DNA of 64,000 nucleotides from Manihot esculenta. Its lineage: Eukaryota > Streptophyta > Magnoliopsida > Malpighiales > Euphorbiaceae. The stretch lies in NCBI RefSeq assembly GCF_001659605.2, contig NC_035161.2:3602343-3666342 (forward strand). The letters run 5' to 3'. The translations under genes were made by a program, and so were the position numbers. Numbering within the stretch: position 1 is the first letter of the stretch; each line of letters starts with the position of its first letter. This document shows, piece by piece, positions 32,906-45,717 of the stretch. The notes beneath the pieces were generated by a model that was given only the letters and a program-made list of their open reading frames with translations, did no database searches and had not been told where the DNA came from.

Positions 32906-34008
32906 GTTTGCCTCTTGCATAGATCTATCTATGGACAAAAACAAGCACCACGACAGTGGTATACTTGTTTGGTTAATGCTTTACTTTCTCTTGGTTTTGT
33001 TAAGTCTATAGTGGATACTTCCCTCTTTATCTTCACTCATCTTGATACAGTGACATATTGCCTAATATATGTTAACGATATCATTTTGTCCAGCAATTCT
33101 CCAACACATGTACATCAAGTAATTCTTGATCTCAACAAATGTTTTCTCATCAAGGATCTTGGTAGACTTCATTACTTTCTTGGTGTTGAAGCTACATAGA
33201 AAAATGATTCATTACTTCTTACTCAATCAAAATACATTCTTGATTTTTTGAGTAAGGCAAATTTTCAAGATTGTAATGGTTTGCCTACACCAACTGCTAC
33301 TTCGGTTTTTTAATGTATAATCAATCAACTCTTTTTCAGCACTTAATTGGTATAATATTTGGCACTTACAAGACCAAATATAACATTCATTGTCAAAAAA
33401 CTGTCTTAACACATGCATGCACCGCTTGAAGTTCATTGGCAGCAGCCCAAAAGTGTTCTATGGTATCTAAAGACAATTATTAATCATGGACTCTTACTTC
33501 AAACTAATACTATATTATCTATTTCCACATATAGTGATGCAGATTGGACAAGTTCTGTTGAGGACCGTAAGTCTACTACTAGCTACTTGGTTTATTTTGG
33601 CAACAATTTGATTTTCTGGAATTCGAAAAAACAACAAACAATATCTCGTTTTTCTACTGAGGCAGAATATCAAGCAATTACCTCTGTCGCTACTGAAATA
33701 ACGTGGATTCAATCCTTGCTTGGTGAACTTAAAGTGTGACTACTCGTTCCTCCAATTGTATGGAGTGACAATTTGGGAACAACTTATCATATAATTAATC
33801 CATTATTTCATAGCAAAATAAAGCATATTGAAATTGATGATCACTTTGTAAGAGACAAAGATGGCTCGAAAAGAACTACATGTTCAGTTCATTTCTGGCA
33901 AAGATCAAGTTGCTCATTATTTAACTAAACCACTTTCAAGACAACATTTTCTTGATCTACGAGACAAGCTAATGATTCGTTCCAAATAATTATAAACTCG
34001 AGAGGGCG
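32906..34008 (+). pseudogene. 3' half of a Ty1/copia pol (RT and RNase H)
   Basis: Starts abruptly at the edge of the chromovirus LTR, within reverse transcriptase: HRSIYGQKQAPRQWY, then YVNDIIL where copia elements have YVDD. RNase H follows (33530-33740) with SDADWTSS, DRKSTTSYLVYFG and STEAEYQAI, then the C-terminal region to 34008 ending near a GAGAGGG purine tract. The Asp-to-Asn change in the catalytic motif and several stops and frameshifts make it inactive. Confidence 0.9.
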
Positions 34009-34206
34009 TGTTTGTGTAAGATAAAGTTTGTTATGCATTTCAAATATAGCTTGTATTTATCTATTCATAACTATACTTATCCTAGCTAACTTATTATATT
34101 TAGACATGATCAGAAATACTAGAGAGATATCTTTTCTTGCCGTTTAGAGTCTCTATACCATATTTGCTTGTGTTTGTTTTTTTTCTATGCTTACTAGAGA
34201 TTTCAA
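34009..34206 (+). mobile_element. Probable 3' LTR of the copia element
   Basis: Begins TGTTTGTGTAAG right after the purine tract. The right end is uncertain; a TTTCA at 34206 is one possible end. No partner LTR is available for comparison. Confidence 0.45.
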
Positions 34207-35753
34207 GATCTATTGTTCTTTATGATTATTACTTGATGAAGGGTGCAGGAAATAAGATGCTAGCAGTATCTCGCAGGGACCCGTAAACAGCACAAAAGCC
34301 CTTAATTGATTTGGAGATTCTCTTCATGGTTCGTTTCTCTATGGTTTTTTCTTGCCTTGTTATATACCCTTTCTGCTTCTTTGCTCCTTTTTATTATTTG
34401 CATGCAAGTCTGCTATCATCAACAACTTTAATAAATGATTCGTCGGTGGCAATCGTCTTTGTAGAAGCGCTACGACATGAGTTGGACGATAGCATGCTGT
34501 AATTAGGTTTTTGTTCCTTTCAGTTGGTGGGCTTGCTTGTAATGGCCCAGCTTACATGCCAGATCAATTTCTGTAATGGATCTTAGACCTCTTTCTCTAA
34601 AAAAAAAAAAATTAATGCATCAAACGATAATAAGTTTGGTAGCCTGCAGTGCAGCATGTGCTCTCCACTAACTACCAACCGCAAACTATGGCCATTCATT
34701 AGCTTTTATATGGCCGTGAAGCAAAGCCAAGTTCCAATTGGACTTGGACTTAATTGAGCTAACTAATTACCATTATTATCTCTCCCTCTTTATGAGGCCG
34801 TTTCTTGTTGAGTAAAGAGAGAGAGAGAGAATGGAAGTAAAGAGATGATGTCCTCGTAAGCACCGAGTCAGCAGTTATAAAAAATATAGACCTTTCAACC
34901 ACAAAATGGGCATGTGCTTGGAGATGGGTACATGACTTGTCCCTTTTCCACCAGTTTTTTCCTTTAGGGTCCCATCTTTGCGTATGCCCTAACCAATCCA
35001 ACACACCCCCTTAACACTTAAACACTCCTACCCATCTCTCTCTTTTTCAAATAAATATTTATTTCCTTATTTTTTAGCCATTACTTTATTCATATTGCAC
35101 ACTAGGCTCTAAATTTTTTTCTTTTCATATGAATCACTTAACAAAATAATCAATTAAGATCTTATTTAATTTAAATATATTACCTTTTAAAAAAATTACT
35201 TCTCAAAAAATAATTTAATTAAATTGAAATAAATAAATTACTCTCTTTTACTAACAAAAAAAGCCTTAACTTTCCAGGAAATTTTTAAACTCTTTCAGCT
35301 CCGTTCTCCATTTCTCATGTACAGACAGATTAGAACAGAACAAATTTTCAAATCAGCTAATCCTTATTTCATTCGAATTACAGTTACAAACAAGGATTAG
35401 AAAAAAAAAACTGACAAACATAGAAATATTACAATGGAATCAATCCAAAAGATCTAAACCCTCCCTTTCTCTTTCTATAAACAAGAACAATGAAACCTAC
35501 AAAGAGAGAAACTCTCCCTTTTTATTTCTTCAAAATTAAACAACTCTCAATAACCTTAAATTACATGTACATATTCTGAGAGTGCAAGCAAAACTCGCCA
35601 TGAAACACCAAGTAAGACTCTATATACATTAAACAAAAACACAGTACTAGTTCATTACCATTAGCCTCTCCTCCCACAATTTTTTCTCTCCCCCACCTCC
35701 TCTTAAGATCAAAATTTGCTACTTGTGGCTTGTTTGAATCAACAGTTCAATGC
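34207..35753. other. Intergenic DNA and 3' UTR of the minus-strand gene
   Basis: An A run at 34599-34611 could be the tail of a retrotransposed transcript, but no clear donor is seen. The last ~200 bases before 35754 are likely the 3' UTR of the next gene. The frames at 34311 (+) and 34759 (-) have no family features. Confidence 0.4.
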
Positions 35754-36971
35754 TTAAGCCACTGCAGAGATGCTACAATTTCGCCTATCTCGGCTAAGAC
35801 AATCAAACCCTTCGATCCTTACCGTTGCAGGCTTGTGCCCAAACTTCATTCGGACAAAACCTCCTCCCTTCCGCGCTGAGGATGAGGAGGGTGACAGTGG
35901 AGAAGGAGGTAGAGGAGTTATCATTTCACTGCCAAATTGAGCATCTTGGACTACAGGATTTGATGCTCTACTTGGGGGTGATCCACAGTAAAATGGAGGC
36001 GAAGATGCAACCTGGTAAGCTGATCTTTCACCACCACATCCTCCCTGAAAGAATCAAGAACCAAATCAAATCATTTCCCTCTGTCACTGATAATATAAAT
36101 TCAGTACATAGTTCCCTTGCTTTTTCCTTACTTTCTTCTTATTTAAACAAGAGATTTTGAATTCAATAAACAAATTGATGAGTAACAGGGCATACATAAA
36201 TTTTCATTATATTTTCGAGAAAGCTTTTATTACAACCACGAAAATAAAAGGGCCTCCAAAAGAAGCAAAATAATCAGAGGAAAAAAAAGCTCAGATGAAC
36301 AGCAAGAAATCTCAAGTTTCAAAGAAATTTATGCAAAATCAGATGGGACAAAAATAAATAAATAATTGTTACATGCTTCAAGTTAGCTACTCATTAGCCC
36401 AACAAGAAGATGCTACAGAAGGGGGAAAACATTTGTTCATAGAAAAAAGAAAGAGAACAGGGCGGTTCTTAAATAGGACTGTACAAGAGTTGTTCTGTTT
36501 TACAAATCCATGAAGGATAAAGTATGTACTAAACTACAGTGTTCATGTTCTTACAACATCATCATCTTCATTATCAACGTAATTAGAACTGCATAGAGAG
36601 AAATAGAGCTGAACCTTAGAAAGAATTATGTCAAGAAGCTCAGCCCCAGCAAGAGAATCTCCCACGTCTGTTGGGTGACTGCTATTTGAAAGAAAAATAA
36701 AGAAATCGAAATAAAAACAATAAATTTATACACTTTGGATTAGAAGAAACAGAAATCTAATAAATGAAGAGGAAAATAAAGTATAAATGAAGAAAAAATA
36801 TATATATATATACTTGATGGGTAATCTTAAGGGTCTGAATTGATCATGAAAGGAAGGATTTGACAGGCCCAAACGACGAGGCTTGGGACAAACCATAGAG
36901 TCTCCCACCATCATCCTCCTCTCCTCGCAGCCACCCATGGCGCTCTTTCGCAGATATCCACAAGAATTCAT
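35754..36971 (-). CDS. Plant-specific conserved protein of unknown function
   Basis: Three exons read leftward: 36814-36971, 36615-36681 and 35754-36044; 516 nt, 171 aa. Junctions: CCATCAA/gtatat, caaatag/CAGTCA, TCTAAG/gttcag and ctttcag/GGAGG. Conserved-looking blocks known to me from uncharacterised angiosperm proteins are VCPKPRR (27-33), AELLDIILSK (~66-75), VASSPPFYCGSPPSR (87-101), a Ser/Pro-rich middle, and the basic C-terminus with GFDCLSRDRR (154-163). There is no signal peptide or membrane segment. Function is unknown; the short, low-complexity, motif-bearing layout suggests a regulatory or adaptor protein, which is speculation. Translation is probably controlled by the uORF described separately. 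Confidence 0.85.
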
Positions 36972-37362
36972 TTTCGATTATCAATCGCACCCACGAACGC
37001 CTGTGACAAACTAACCCGTATCAGTATAAATAAGATCTAGGAAATCCCAAATAAACCCAAAAAATAAATGTTAAAAATGAACAAAACTGAAAATCCGGTA
37101 AGGAAAAGCTTGTCTTTTTCCAAAAAGAAAAATATTTTCCGGCAACCAAAGAGAAAACTGCAAAAATTACACGACAGATCCGTCCACAGAGATTGACAGA
37201 GTGAGAAAGAGAGAGAGGAGAGACCTGAGCAGCTAGAAAGGCTCCTCCACGAGGAGGAGAGGAGAGAATCAAGGAGGAAGAATAGGGAGGCTCAGGGAGG
37301 AGAAATCGAGAGAGTAGATTTTTAAGAGAAAAGAGATAATTTATGGTGATGAGTTTGAGCAT
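36972..37362 (-). promoter_or_regulatory. Spliced 56-codon uORF ending ATGA over the main start
   Basis: A leader exon (37225-37362 and above) begins an ATG frame at 37360-37362, MLKLITINYLFSLKN onward. A likely 5' UTR intron (37001-37224; GCTCAG/gtctct ... tcacag/GCGTTC) joins it to 36972-37000. The uORF then ends TGA, sharing four bases (ATGA) with the main ATG. Such an overlap permits termination followed by re-initiation. Confidence 0.6.
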
Positions 37363-39867
37363 TCATGGAAAGGCGATAGAGAAGAAGATGAGCATGAGGT
37401 GGGTCAGGTTCAGGTGTGGTCGAGTACTGTTATAGTTTTGTGAGATTGCGTTTGTTTGACCATTGATTTTTACTATTATTATAATAATTTTTATTTTTAT
37501 AATATTTTTTGAGGCCTCGAGACGAATCGCGTGAGAGATTCTGGGGAACACTTTGCCTTTTGCTTTTTTTTTCTTTTTTCTTTTTTCAATATTTTAACTT
37601 TTTCTAATTGGTGGTGGGACAAAATTGAAAATGATATCCGATCCACACGATCCAAGCTTGTCGCCTTCCTCTCTTTTTTTTGTATAATTTAGTAGATTGT
37701 TACATTTTAGGCTCTCATTTAGGTTTAGCCGCCTCGGTCCGACTCGGTGTGGTTGAATAATTATGGGCTAATTACTTTTTTGAAATAATTTAATTTAAAT
37801 AACTTTTTACAAAATTACGTGTAATTGAAATAATTTAATTAAATAACTTTTTACAGCTAATAATTTAAAAAATATAAATTAAACAATTATAATTTTACAA
37901 TTACATATACTAAATAATCATAATTTTAAAATTACGTGAATTAAATATTTATATTTAAAAATTACAAAATCTAATAAAAACTAAAAATGTTTGTCATTAC
38001 TAAAAGCATAAAGGAATAGAGAGACTATTAGTTAAAAAAAAATAAATAATTAATGATTTTTAAAAAATAAAAACTAATTAATATATTTAAAAAAAAAAAG
38101 AAAACAGAAAAACATAGCAAGTAATTTTTGAGGATCTGTTGTCTGCTTACTTGTAAGGATCTATTGTTCTTCCCTTGTGAGGATCTTTATTTTATTTTAT
38201 ATCATGGAGTTGTTAAATTTAATATTTGACTAGTAATGCAACCACTCAAAGTATAAAATTTCTTATCAATATTCAAAAATTATAAATATATAAAATTTTC
38301 TATTAATTTATTATTTTCTCTATCACATACATTTTTTAAATTATTATTTATTCTCTATTTCCACTAATAATATATAAATTGATTATAACATCTGCATACC
38401 TCTGACATCTGGATTACCATCGAGTTTTCATAAAAAAATCAGGTTCAAAATCTACTAGAATTCATTATACAAATTGATCCATTAATACACAACTCAAATC
38501 ACATCCGAATAAATTGAAATCAAGTTCAATGAATAAAAATTTAATTTATTTAATTTGATGGGTCCGTTTGAAAACGGACCCATCTACATCATGATCATAT
38601 TAGTATGAGTACCGAAAGAGAATTAAATAGCCACTTAACGATGAAAAAAAGGGAAATACGTCTATAGGTATAACTCTATATAATAGTGATAAATAATATT
38701 GTAGCACCCACGGTTATATGTCATTAGAAAATTAAAAAAATAAAAAATGTCAATTTAATTAATTTTATTATTTTTTAAAATTTTATCCAATTTTATTTTA
38801 TTATAAATTTTATTTTAAAATATCCTTTAATATTTAATAAAAAAAACCAAATTTACTTATCATTAAATATCAGAATTTTATTTTTTAATTTAAATTTATT
38901 ATATTAAAAAATTAAATAAGATTAAACAGACTACATAAAACGTAGCGAGTTACATTCTACATGTAATTTATTTAGTTTGGTTGATAATTTATGAGAAAAT
39001 TTGAAATAAAAAATTAAAATTTAACATCTTTTACTGTATAATTTAAGATAAAATTGACATTTTATAGTTTGTTTTTTTCGCCTTTTCAAAAGTTCGTTAT
39101 CTTCTTTTCAAAATCATAGGTTGTTGGAGTTTTTTTTTTTTTTTTTAAATAAAATTAGTCCATGAGTCTATAAATAAATTGCATTGGTTGTATCGAGTGA
39201 TTAGCAAGTGCCACTTGGAGTAATGGACTCCAATACTAATTAATCTTTAATTAGTATTATTAATAAATATTATTTTAATATAAATTAAATCATAAATTTT
39301 AAAATAAAAATCAATAAAATTAAATACTACTCTTTATAGAGACCACCCACTTACTCGGATTCAAGCCCGTGTCCCGCGTAGCCCAACTCAAGTGGAGTGA
39401 TTCTCCACTCAAATTCATTAATTTTATTTTATTTTATCTCATAAATTATTTTCTCCATTAATTAATTGCTCTAACATATTTAAATTTAATTTCAAGTCAT
39501 AAATTTATTAATTAATTAACTAAATTAATTACACTTGCAAAGATTAATTTTATTGTGCGACTTTCTAGAATCATATATAGCCAATTAACAATGAGAAAAA
39601 AAAAATACATTTCTATTATGCCTAAAGTGAAATTTTCAGTTTTGCTCTTGATTTTATATTATTATTATTTTTTCTTTAATATTTTTAAATATATTGTGAA
39701 ACTCGTATATTAAATATGTAGAGATCCTATATTTTTGTGTTTTTAGCTTATAGTAAATTAACAATTCCTTTTTAATTTATATATGCACAATAAGAAGATA
39801 ATTTCATTTCAATGCATTTTTTCGCTTAAATATTAGAATTATCAATAAAATATTTTAAATATAAAAT
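37363..39867. other. Promoter flank and AT-rich intergenic DNA
   Basis: The first few hundred bases are likely the promoter of the minus-strand gene at 36.97 kb. The rest is AT-rich without a recognised gene. A GC-richer segment at 39340-39420 (CGGATTCAAGCCCGTGTCCC) with a small hairpin stands out but could not be assigned. Confidence 0.4.
38557..38584. repeat. 28-bp near-perfect palindrome
   Basis: Arms GATGGGTCCGTTTG and AAAACGGACCCATC are complementary at 13 of 14 positions with no spacer. The GC-rich arms contrast with the surrounding AT-rich DNA. Confidence 0.9.
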
Positions 39868-40313
39868 TAGGAGTGAACATTCGATCGATTTAGTTTAAAA
39901 TTGAACTGAATAGAATAAATTAGAAATTAAAATTTTAATATTTATAAAAATTGAATTGAATCGATTTTAATCAGAAATCAAATTAAATCGAACTGATCTG
40001 ATTCGATTCGATTCGATTCAATTCAATTTGAATTTTTAATAATTTTTTTTACACTTTATTTTTAATATTTTAAAATTTAATTAAAATATTTTAATTTCAT
40101 ATGATCTATATTATTGAAAATAATATACTATTATCACTAATTAAATCAGTTCGATTTTTTTAATTTTTTATAATCAAAATTAAATTGAATTAAAATAATT
40201 AAAATTTTTAAAATTAAAAATTATATCGAACTGAAATAAATAAAAAATCAAACTGAATTTTTAAATTAATTTAATTCGATTAATTTTTTTGATTTAAATC
40301 AAATACTGCGTAC
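39868..40313 (-). mobile_element. hAT MITE family copy (decayed)
   Basis: Starts TAGGAGTGAACATTCGATCG and ends CTGCGTACCG, matching the reverse of the copy at 47.8 kb along its whole length. The CG sites of that copy are largely TA/CA/TG here. Flanks TATAAAAT and GATGAAAT agree at 6 of 8 bases, a possible decayed target duplication. Confidence 0.75.
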
Positions 40314-41083
40314 CGTGGATGAAATAATTGATATAACATTAACACAATGGTTAATATTCATTAAAAATATTTTAAACGTGGAATAATTCTTAATAAACCG
40401 ATAAAGAGACTAAATAGTAGTCTGATATATATGAAGGGAAAAAACAAATATAAAAAGAATAATTGATATCACATTAACACAGTGGTTAATAATATTTTTA
40501 TTAATTTGATGCTTTTCTTAAAAAAGTAATCCAAACAAAGATACAGAAACAAGATTTGCTTTTTATAAAAATAAATTAATAAATTATCAATTCAATGTTG
40601 ATTTATTCATTTTTTTTCTTCTTCAAACCCCACAGTATAAAACCCTAGATATCCTCTTTATGTGTATCATGTGCTATTCATCTTTTTTCTCTTCTTTTGA
40701 TTCAGCTAAATAAAAAATAAAAAAATCCCTTATAGATAAACCCTAACTAAAAAAAGCTAAAGTGAAAAATTAAAGCTACCCAATTGTCTCTATCTCAAAT
40801 TCTACATGCAATGTTCCTTTCTTTGTCTTTGCTCTTTCACTTTCATTGTTCATCAACACTACACATCTCTTTCTTTACTCTTCATCAATGGATTCCATAT
40901 CTCCAAATTCCATGTCACCCACATGAACTCACTTTGATTTGTAGGTCCCACTACCCTCTATATTTATAATTTTTTTTTTACAGATTTTACAAAAGAGGAT
41001 GTCTAGCTAGCTAGGATATTCAATTTTGTTATCCATGATCTAGTCATCAAGCAATAACATGAACAGCTTGGTGGGTCTTTGAG
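40314..41083. other. AT-rich DNA, DUF1666 gene 3' flank
   Basis: No gene recognised. The part next to 41084 is likely the 3' UTR of the minus-strand gene. Confidence 0.4.
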
Positions 41084-43935
41084 TCAATGTGCTGGGAAGA
41101 AAAGTGGTAAGGAATCTCTTTGAAGTTTCCCATCTAAAACTCTCACTTTGCTCATCTTCTCTTCACACCAATGCAATTGTTCTTCACTTATATCACTCAT
41201 TCTCAATACTCTTGACACCACTTTCAAATCTATTAATCCCATTAATATTTCCATCTCTTCCTCTACCTTCAACTTCTTTTTCCTTATGCATTTTCGAGCT
41301 CGCCGGAGATCTTTAAGCTTCATTTTCTTCTACACATCACAATATATAGGGAAAAGTAATTCAGAATTATAATATAATTTTTGTAGCAATTTTTGCAGTT
41401 ATTTTTAGAATTTCTTATATATATATATAGGGAGAGAGAGAGAGCTTACTTTTTTGTTTACTTTCTTCATTAGTTGGAGAAGAGCAGGATCAACTGTTCC
41501 TCTTCTGTTTCTTTTAAAGAAAGATGTTAGAATCTGTCCCGGTTTCTGCTTATCAAGCTTGAGAAAATCCATGAAACTTCGGATTCCGTCTTCCATTATC
41601 ATTAGAAATGCAGCTGATGAAATTCTTGAGCCAAAACCATCCTCGTTTGGATCATCTTCTGAATCTTTTTCATGTATATAAGTAAGCAAACAATCAAAAA
41701 GCCAACTAAACAATGATGCATCATAAACTTTATTTTATATAAAAATGAGCTTAACGACAATTAAATCAAATATTTATATTAATATTTTTGTATCATTAAT
41801 TAAAATGTGTACGATGAATAGAAAAATCTAGATATAAATATTCAGTCTAACAATTATTGAGCTTATTTTCATATGAGCTCGAGCTTGTATTGGCCGTACC
41901 CATCAACCCCATGATTTTAAAACAAGTCAAAAGTATAGTAATTGAGTGTTTACTTTGTAATGTATATAGTTAGAGACCAGCCTTCCCCTCCCCTCTCTTG
42001 GAAAAGAAACCAATTAAAGAAATGAAGACCCTACATTTGGAAAGAATAAAGAAAAGCTAATAAAAATGGTAAAATAATGCTAGTGCTCTGTTCATAATCT
42101 GAAAAGCATAGACATGTGGATCCAAATTAATTTCTGGACCCTCTAATTCTGTAGATAGGATCCTAGAAGAAGGACTAAGAAATTAATAATTTAGTTTTCA
42201 AATTTAAAAAATGGGATTAATTTGAGTAAATTCGGTCCACCATGAATACAAGATATAAACATGTGATTTCCTCTGTATAAAAATTATATGGATCCACAGG
42301 ATTTGTGTCTTAAGTAGTGAACCGAATCTAAGTAAGTTTTTCTCAATTTGCATACCTCGGTACTCTGGGACTAGAAGTAGCTTTGGAGCCAAAAGTCTCA
42401 TCCTGGCATACACTTCAGGTCTCCGGCCTTGTTCATAAGGCTCATTTTCTACGTAACGCTGTAAGAGAACTTGGAATTGCTGAAACTGCTGGGCAATATG
42501 CCCTGGACAGCCAGGATCAAAATCTTTCTTTGAAGCTCTCTTAGAATTGAAGTTCTTGTAGTTCCAATTAAGAGCTTCCCATGTCAAGCAAATCTGAGCT
42601 ACATATGCAGCTTCAAGTTCATGATAAGGGTTTTGACGAAAATCTGAAGATTTTTTCTTGTTCATAGTTGCTATCTTATGAACAATCCTATCTGAAATTG
42701 ATCTTGGATTCACTTGAATAGACTTAAGTGATTCTGCAAATGGGTAATATAGATCAATAATGTCATTAAAAGAGAAAAAAGATAATATAAAGTTGCTATG
42801 GTTACCTGTTTCATGAAGCTTTTGAGCACTAACTCTATCCAGGAACATCATCTCTTCATCGTACTTTTGAAACACTGTATAAGATTCCCACTTGGGGCAA
42901 CTTCTTCTTGAAGAAGAAGAAAATGGATCTTCAGTCCCTGAATCCTTAATTGAGCTTCTCCATTCAGAAGAGCTCTTAGATGTTGAACCCACAGTGCATG
43001 AATCACCAAATATCTCCTCATCATCCTTTTCTCGAACTTGAAGTTTCTTGGATTCCATCTGGGTTGCAGCAAAAATGAAAGCCTTTTCATCCCCATGCAA
43101 ATTCTGATCCATCTTCTTCTTATTTTGTATTCCTTGATTAATGTAATCTTCTGCAAGTTTCAGCATAAGCAATATCAGGAACGATCAGTAAAAAAACATA
43201 GTACTGCAAACTAGAGACAAGCATATTGTGATGCAAATACCACCATAGTTTTCGTCACTGTCCACCAAACTATTTTTCTGTCGGTATGTGGTGAACGGTG
43301 AGGTGGGGCCGCCATGTTCCGGACCAGAATCTTGAACTGAATCAGCATCTCTCGCTGTCATGTCTTCTGCTTCTTCAACCATAGGATCAGAATCATTATG
43401 TTTAGCTTCTGAACCTGCTGACGCAAGAATAGAGAACTGTTCATCACTATCAGAATCGTCTTCATCATCATCATTATCATCATCTTCGTCTTCTAGGGAC
43501 TGTCGTGAGTTCACAAATTCTTGAACATGATTTTGGGTTCTCTGAGTAACACTTCGGTTAGACAAAAACACAAGCGATTCACCTCCATGAATTACATCAG
43601 CCACAAGGTGATCTTTTTCTCTAGACTCTGTATAATAGTACGTTTCAGTATCTACATCTTCCTCTTCATCAGAGAAAAAATTATACTCATATTCATTTTG
43701 ATTTCTGCAACCAAGAAAAAGAATAAAGAGTTAGCAAACTCCGAGAAAAGAAACAAATCCAAGGGAGAAAGTAAAAGGAGTTAGAATCAGACCTTTGGAT
43801 TATTGGGTAGCTTCCAATGAAGTTGAGGAGCTTGAGGAGCAAAGTGGAGGAAAAGTAGAGGAAGAGGAGGAGGAGAAGGGAGGAGCTTGAGACATTGTAG
43901 AAAACCCAGAAGAGAGTTTCTTTAGAGCATGGCAT
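41084..43935 (-). CDS. DUF1666 protein with N-terminal membrane anchor
   Basis: Six exons read leftward: 43793-43935, 43241-43704, 42806-43150, 42356-42733, 41450-41664 and 41084-41329; 1791 nt, 596 aa, with all phases consistent. Residues ~8-41 form a hydrophobic, Leu-rich segment (a likely membrane anchor). Next is an acidic region: residues ~59-68, then ~118-139, almost all Asp/Glu/Ser. A Ser-rich linker follows. The DUF1666 domain fills the C-terminal half (~270-596), with ELEAAYVAQICLTWEALNWN, QQFQQFQVLLQRYVENEP, and at the end LIDLKVVSRVLRMSDISEEQ and LHWCEEKMSKV. Plant DUF1666 proteins are sometimes labelled ribosomal-protein-L34Ae-like, but their function is not known. The exon-5 acceptor (gaaaaag/ATTCAG) is weak but the frame requires it. 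Confidence 0.88.
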
Positions 43936-45717
43936 TTTCTTGTAGTTGCTCCAAAAATTGAGTCTCCTTGAAAATTAAAAGTGGTGAGTGAGTGCTTTCT
44001 ATAGCTTTGATAATGTATGTGTCCTCTTTCCTTCTTGTTCAAAATTTGTCCATTTCTTTGCTTCAACATGTCCAATTTGCCCTCCTATTACATCACCTTT
44101 TTTTTTTTAATATAGAAGGGAGAATTATTATCTAACTTCTAGATTTTTAATTAGGGAATTTATTAATTTGTTATTATTTTAAAAAGAATTAATGGCAAAA
44201 AAACGTCTTTATTTTTAACTTTATTGTAAAATTTAATTTTTAAAAATTATTTTAATTGTATTGTAGTAATTTGTGCCGTTAAAAATTAATAAAATTGTCA
44301 CATTAATATTTAGTACGTCAAATCAATAAATTTTAGGGTAAAATTAATTTTTTGATAAATTATTTATTTTATTAATTTTTTAAAATTTATTTTAAATATT
44401 AATATAATTTAGAAAAAAAAATAAATTAGCATTATACTTGAAAATTAAAAGAATAATTAAAAAATATTCTAAAAAATTATTTATTATTTTTAATATTTTC
44501 AAACAGAATTATATTAAGTATTATTTTAAATCATTTTTTAATATTTTATAATTAATATATTTAATAATGTTATTTTTTTAACAGTAGTTTTAAAAGTAAT
44601 ATATTAAACAGATTAAAAAAAATCGATTGATAATAATTTTAGTTAAAATAAAATGAAAATAAATTATTATTATTATAAAATTATTGATAAAAATTAAAAA
44701 AATTAAATAATAATAATAATGATAATAATAATTTTTAAATATATTTAATAGTAAAAACGAATAATTTGATAATTACATCAATAACAATAACAACTATTAA
44801 TTATCAATTATTAACTGTAATCAAACTGTCAAACTAAATAAATTCTAAATCTGTTTGAGCATACAAATACATGGGACATTTAAAAAGAAACTCACAAATT
44901 ATTATAAATTTGAGTTTAACTGGTTGAAACAACTTTTAAAAGCATTAAATAATGGACAAACAAATAGTATATACATAATATATTCTTTTTATTACCCTCA
45001 AACATAATTCATTTGTATTTATCTTTTATTGGAATTTTAAAGAAAATTAAAAGAAATATTTTGCTGTTCCATGTTTTAGATATAAAAAATTATGCTCTAA
45101 ATTTTTTTAATTTGTTATTTTTATATTCAGTTAAAAAAAATTATCCAAACCATAGTTATTAATAAGAGCCACTGATTTATGATTGAGGGACTAATTGAGA
45201 TCACGCCAAAACTATATATTCACAAATTGTTTGGATCTCTTTTTCAGATTGATACACTGGATATGAATATGTAATATGAATATGTAAGAGTAAAGAGAAT
45301 ATTGAATGAGTTGATTTGGCAATCCCTCCGATGTTTAAGTAAACTAATCGATTTATAATCACAAGTTTATGAGAAAAATTATTTGAGAAAGTGATGTATC
45401 TAAGATGCTTCTTTTTTACATGCTTTCATGATCTTTGTTTTGTAATCAAAGCGGGACTCAGAACCTATCGGAGTTATGGACTCTTGAATCATTTTTTGTT
45501 TTGAAGTGTTTCTCGGAGATTTAATTTAAGATTAATATTAAGACCCAAGAATCCAACGTTGATTGTTCTTGATAATTTTCGAATTCACAGATTTGTGAAT
45601 TCATAAATTTTGACTTTATTTGACGAATTTTAAGAAATTTATTATTCTTACTAAGTTACTATTACTAAGTTATTATTGAATCTTTAGGGGTTCGATAATT
45701 TTAGTTGAATCACTATC

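Noticed and set aside
34311..34502. Possible small secreted protein
   Set aside because: A hydrophobic 63-codon frame next to retroelement sequence; no splice or family support.
37021..37362. 113-codon minus-strand frame as an independent protein
   Set aside because: It reads into a likely leader intron; better explained as the spliced uORF of the 171-aa protein gene.
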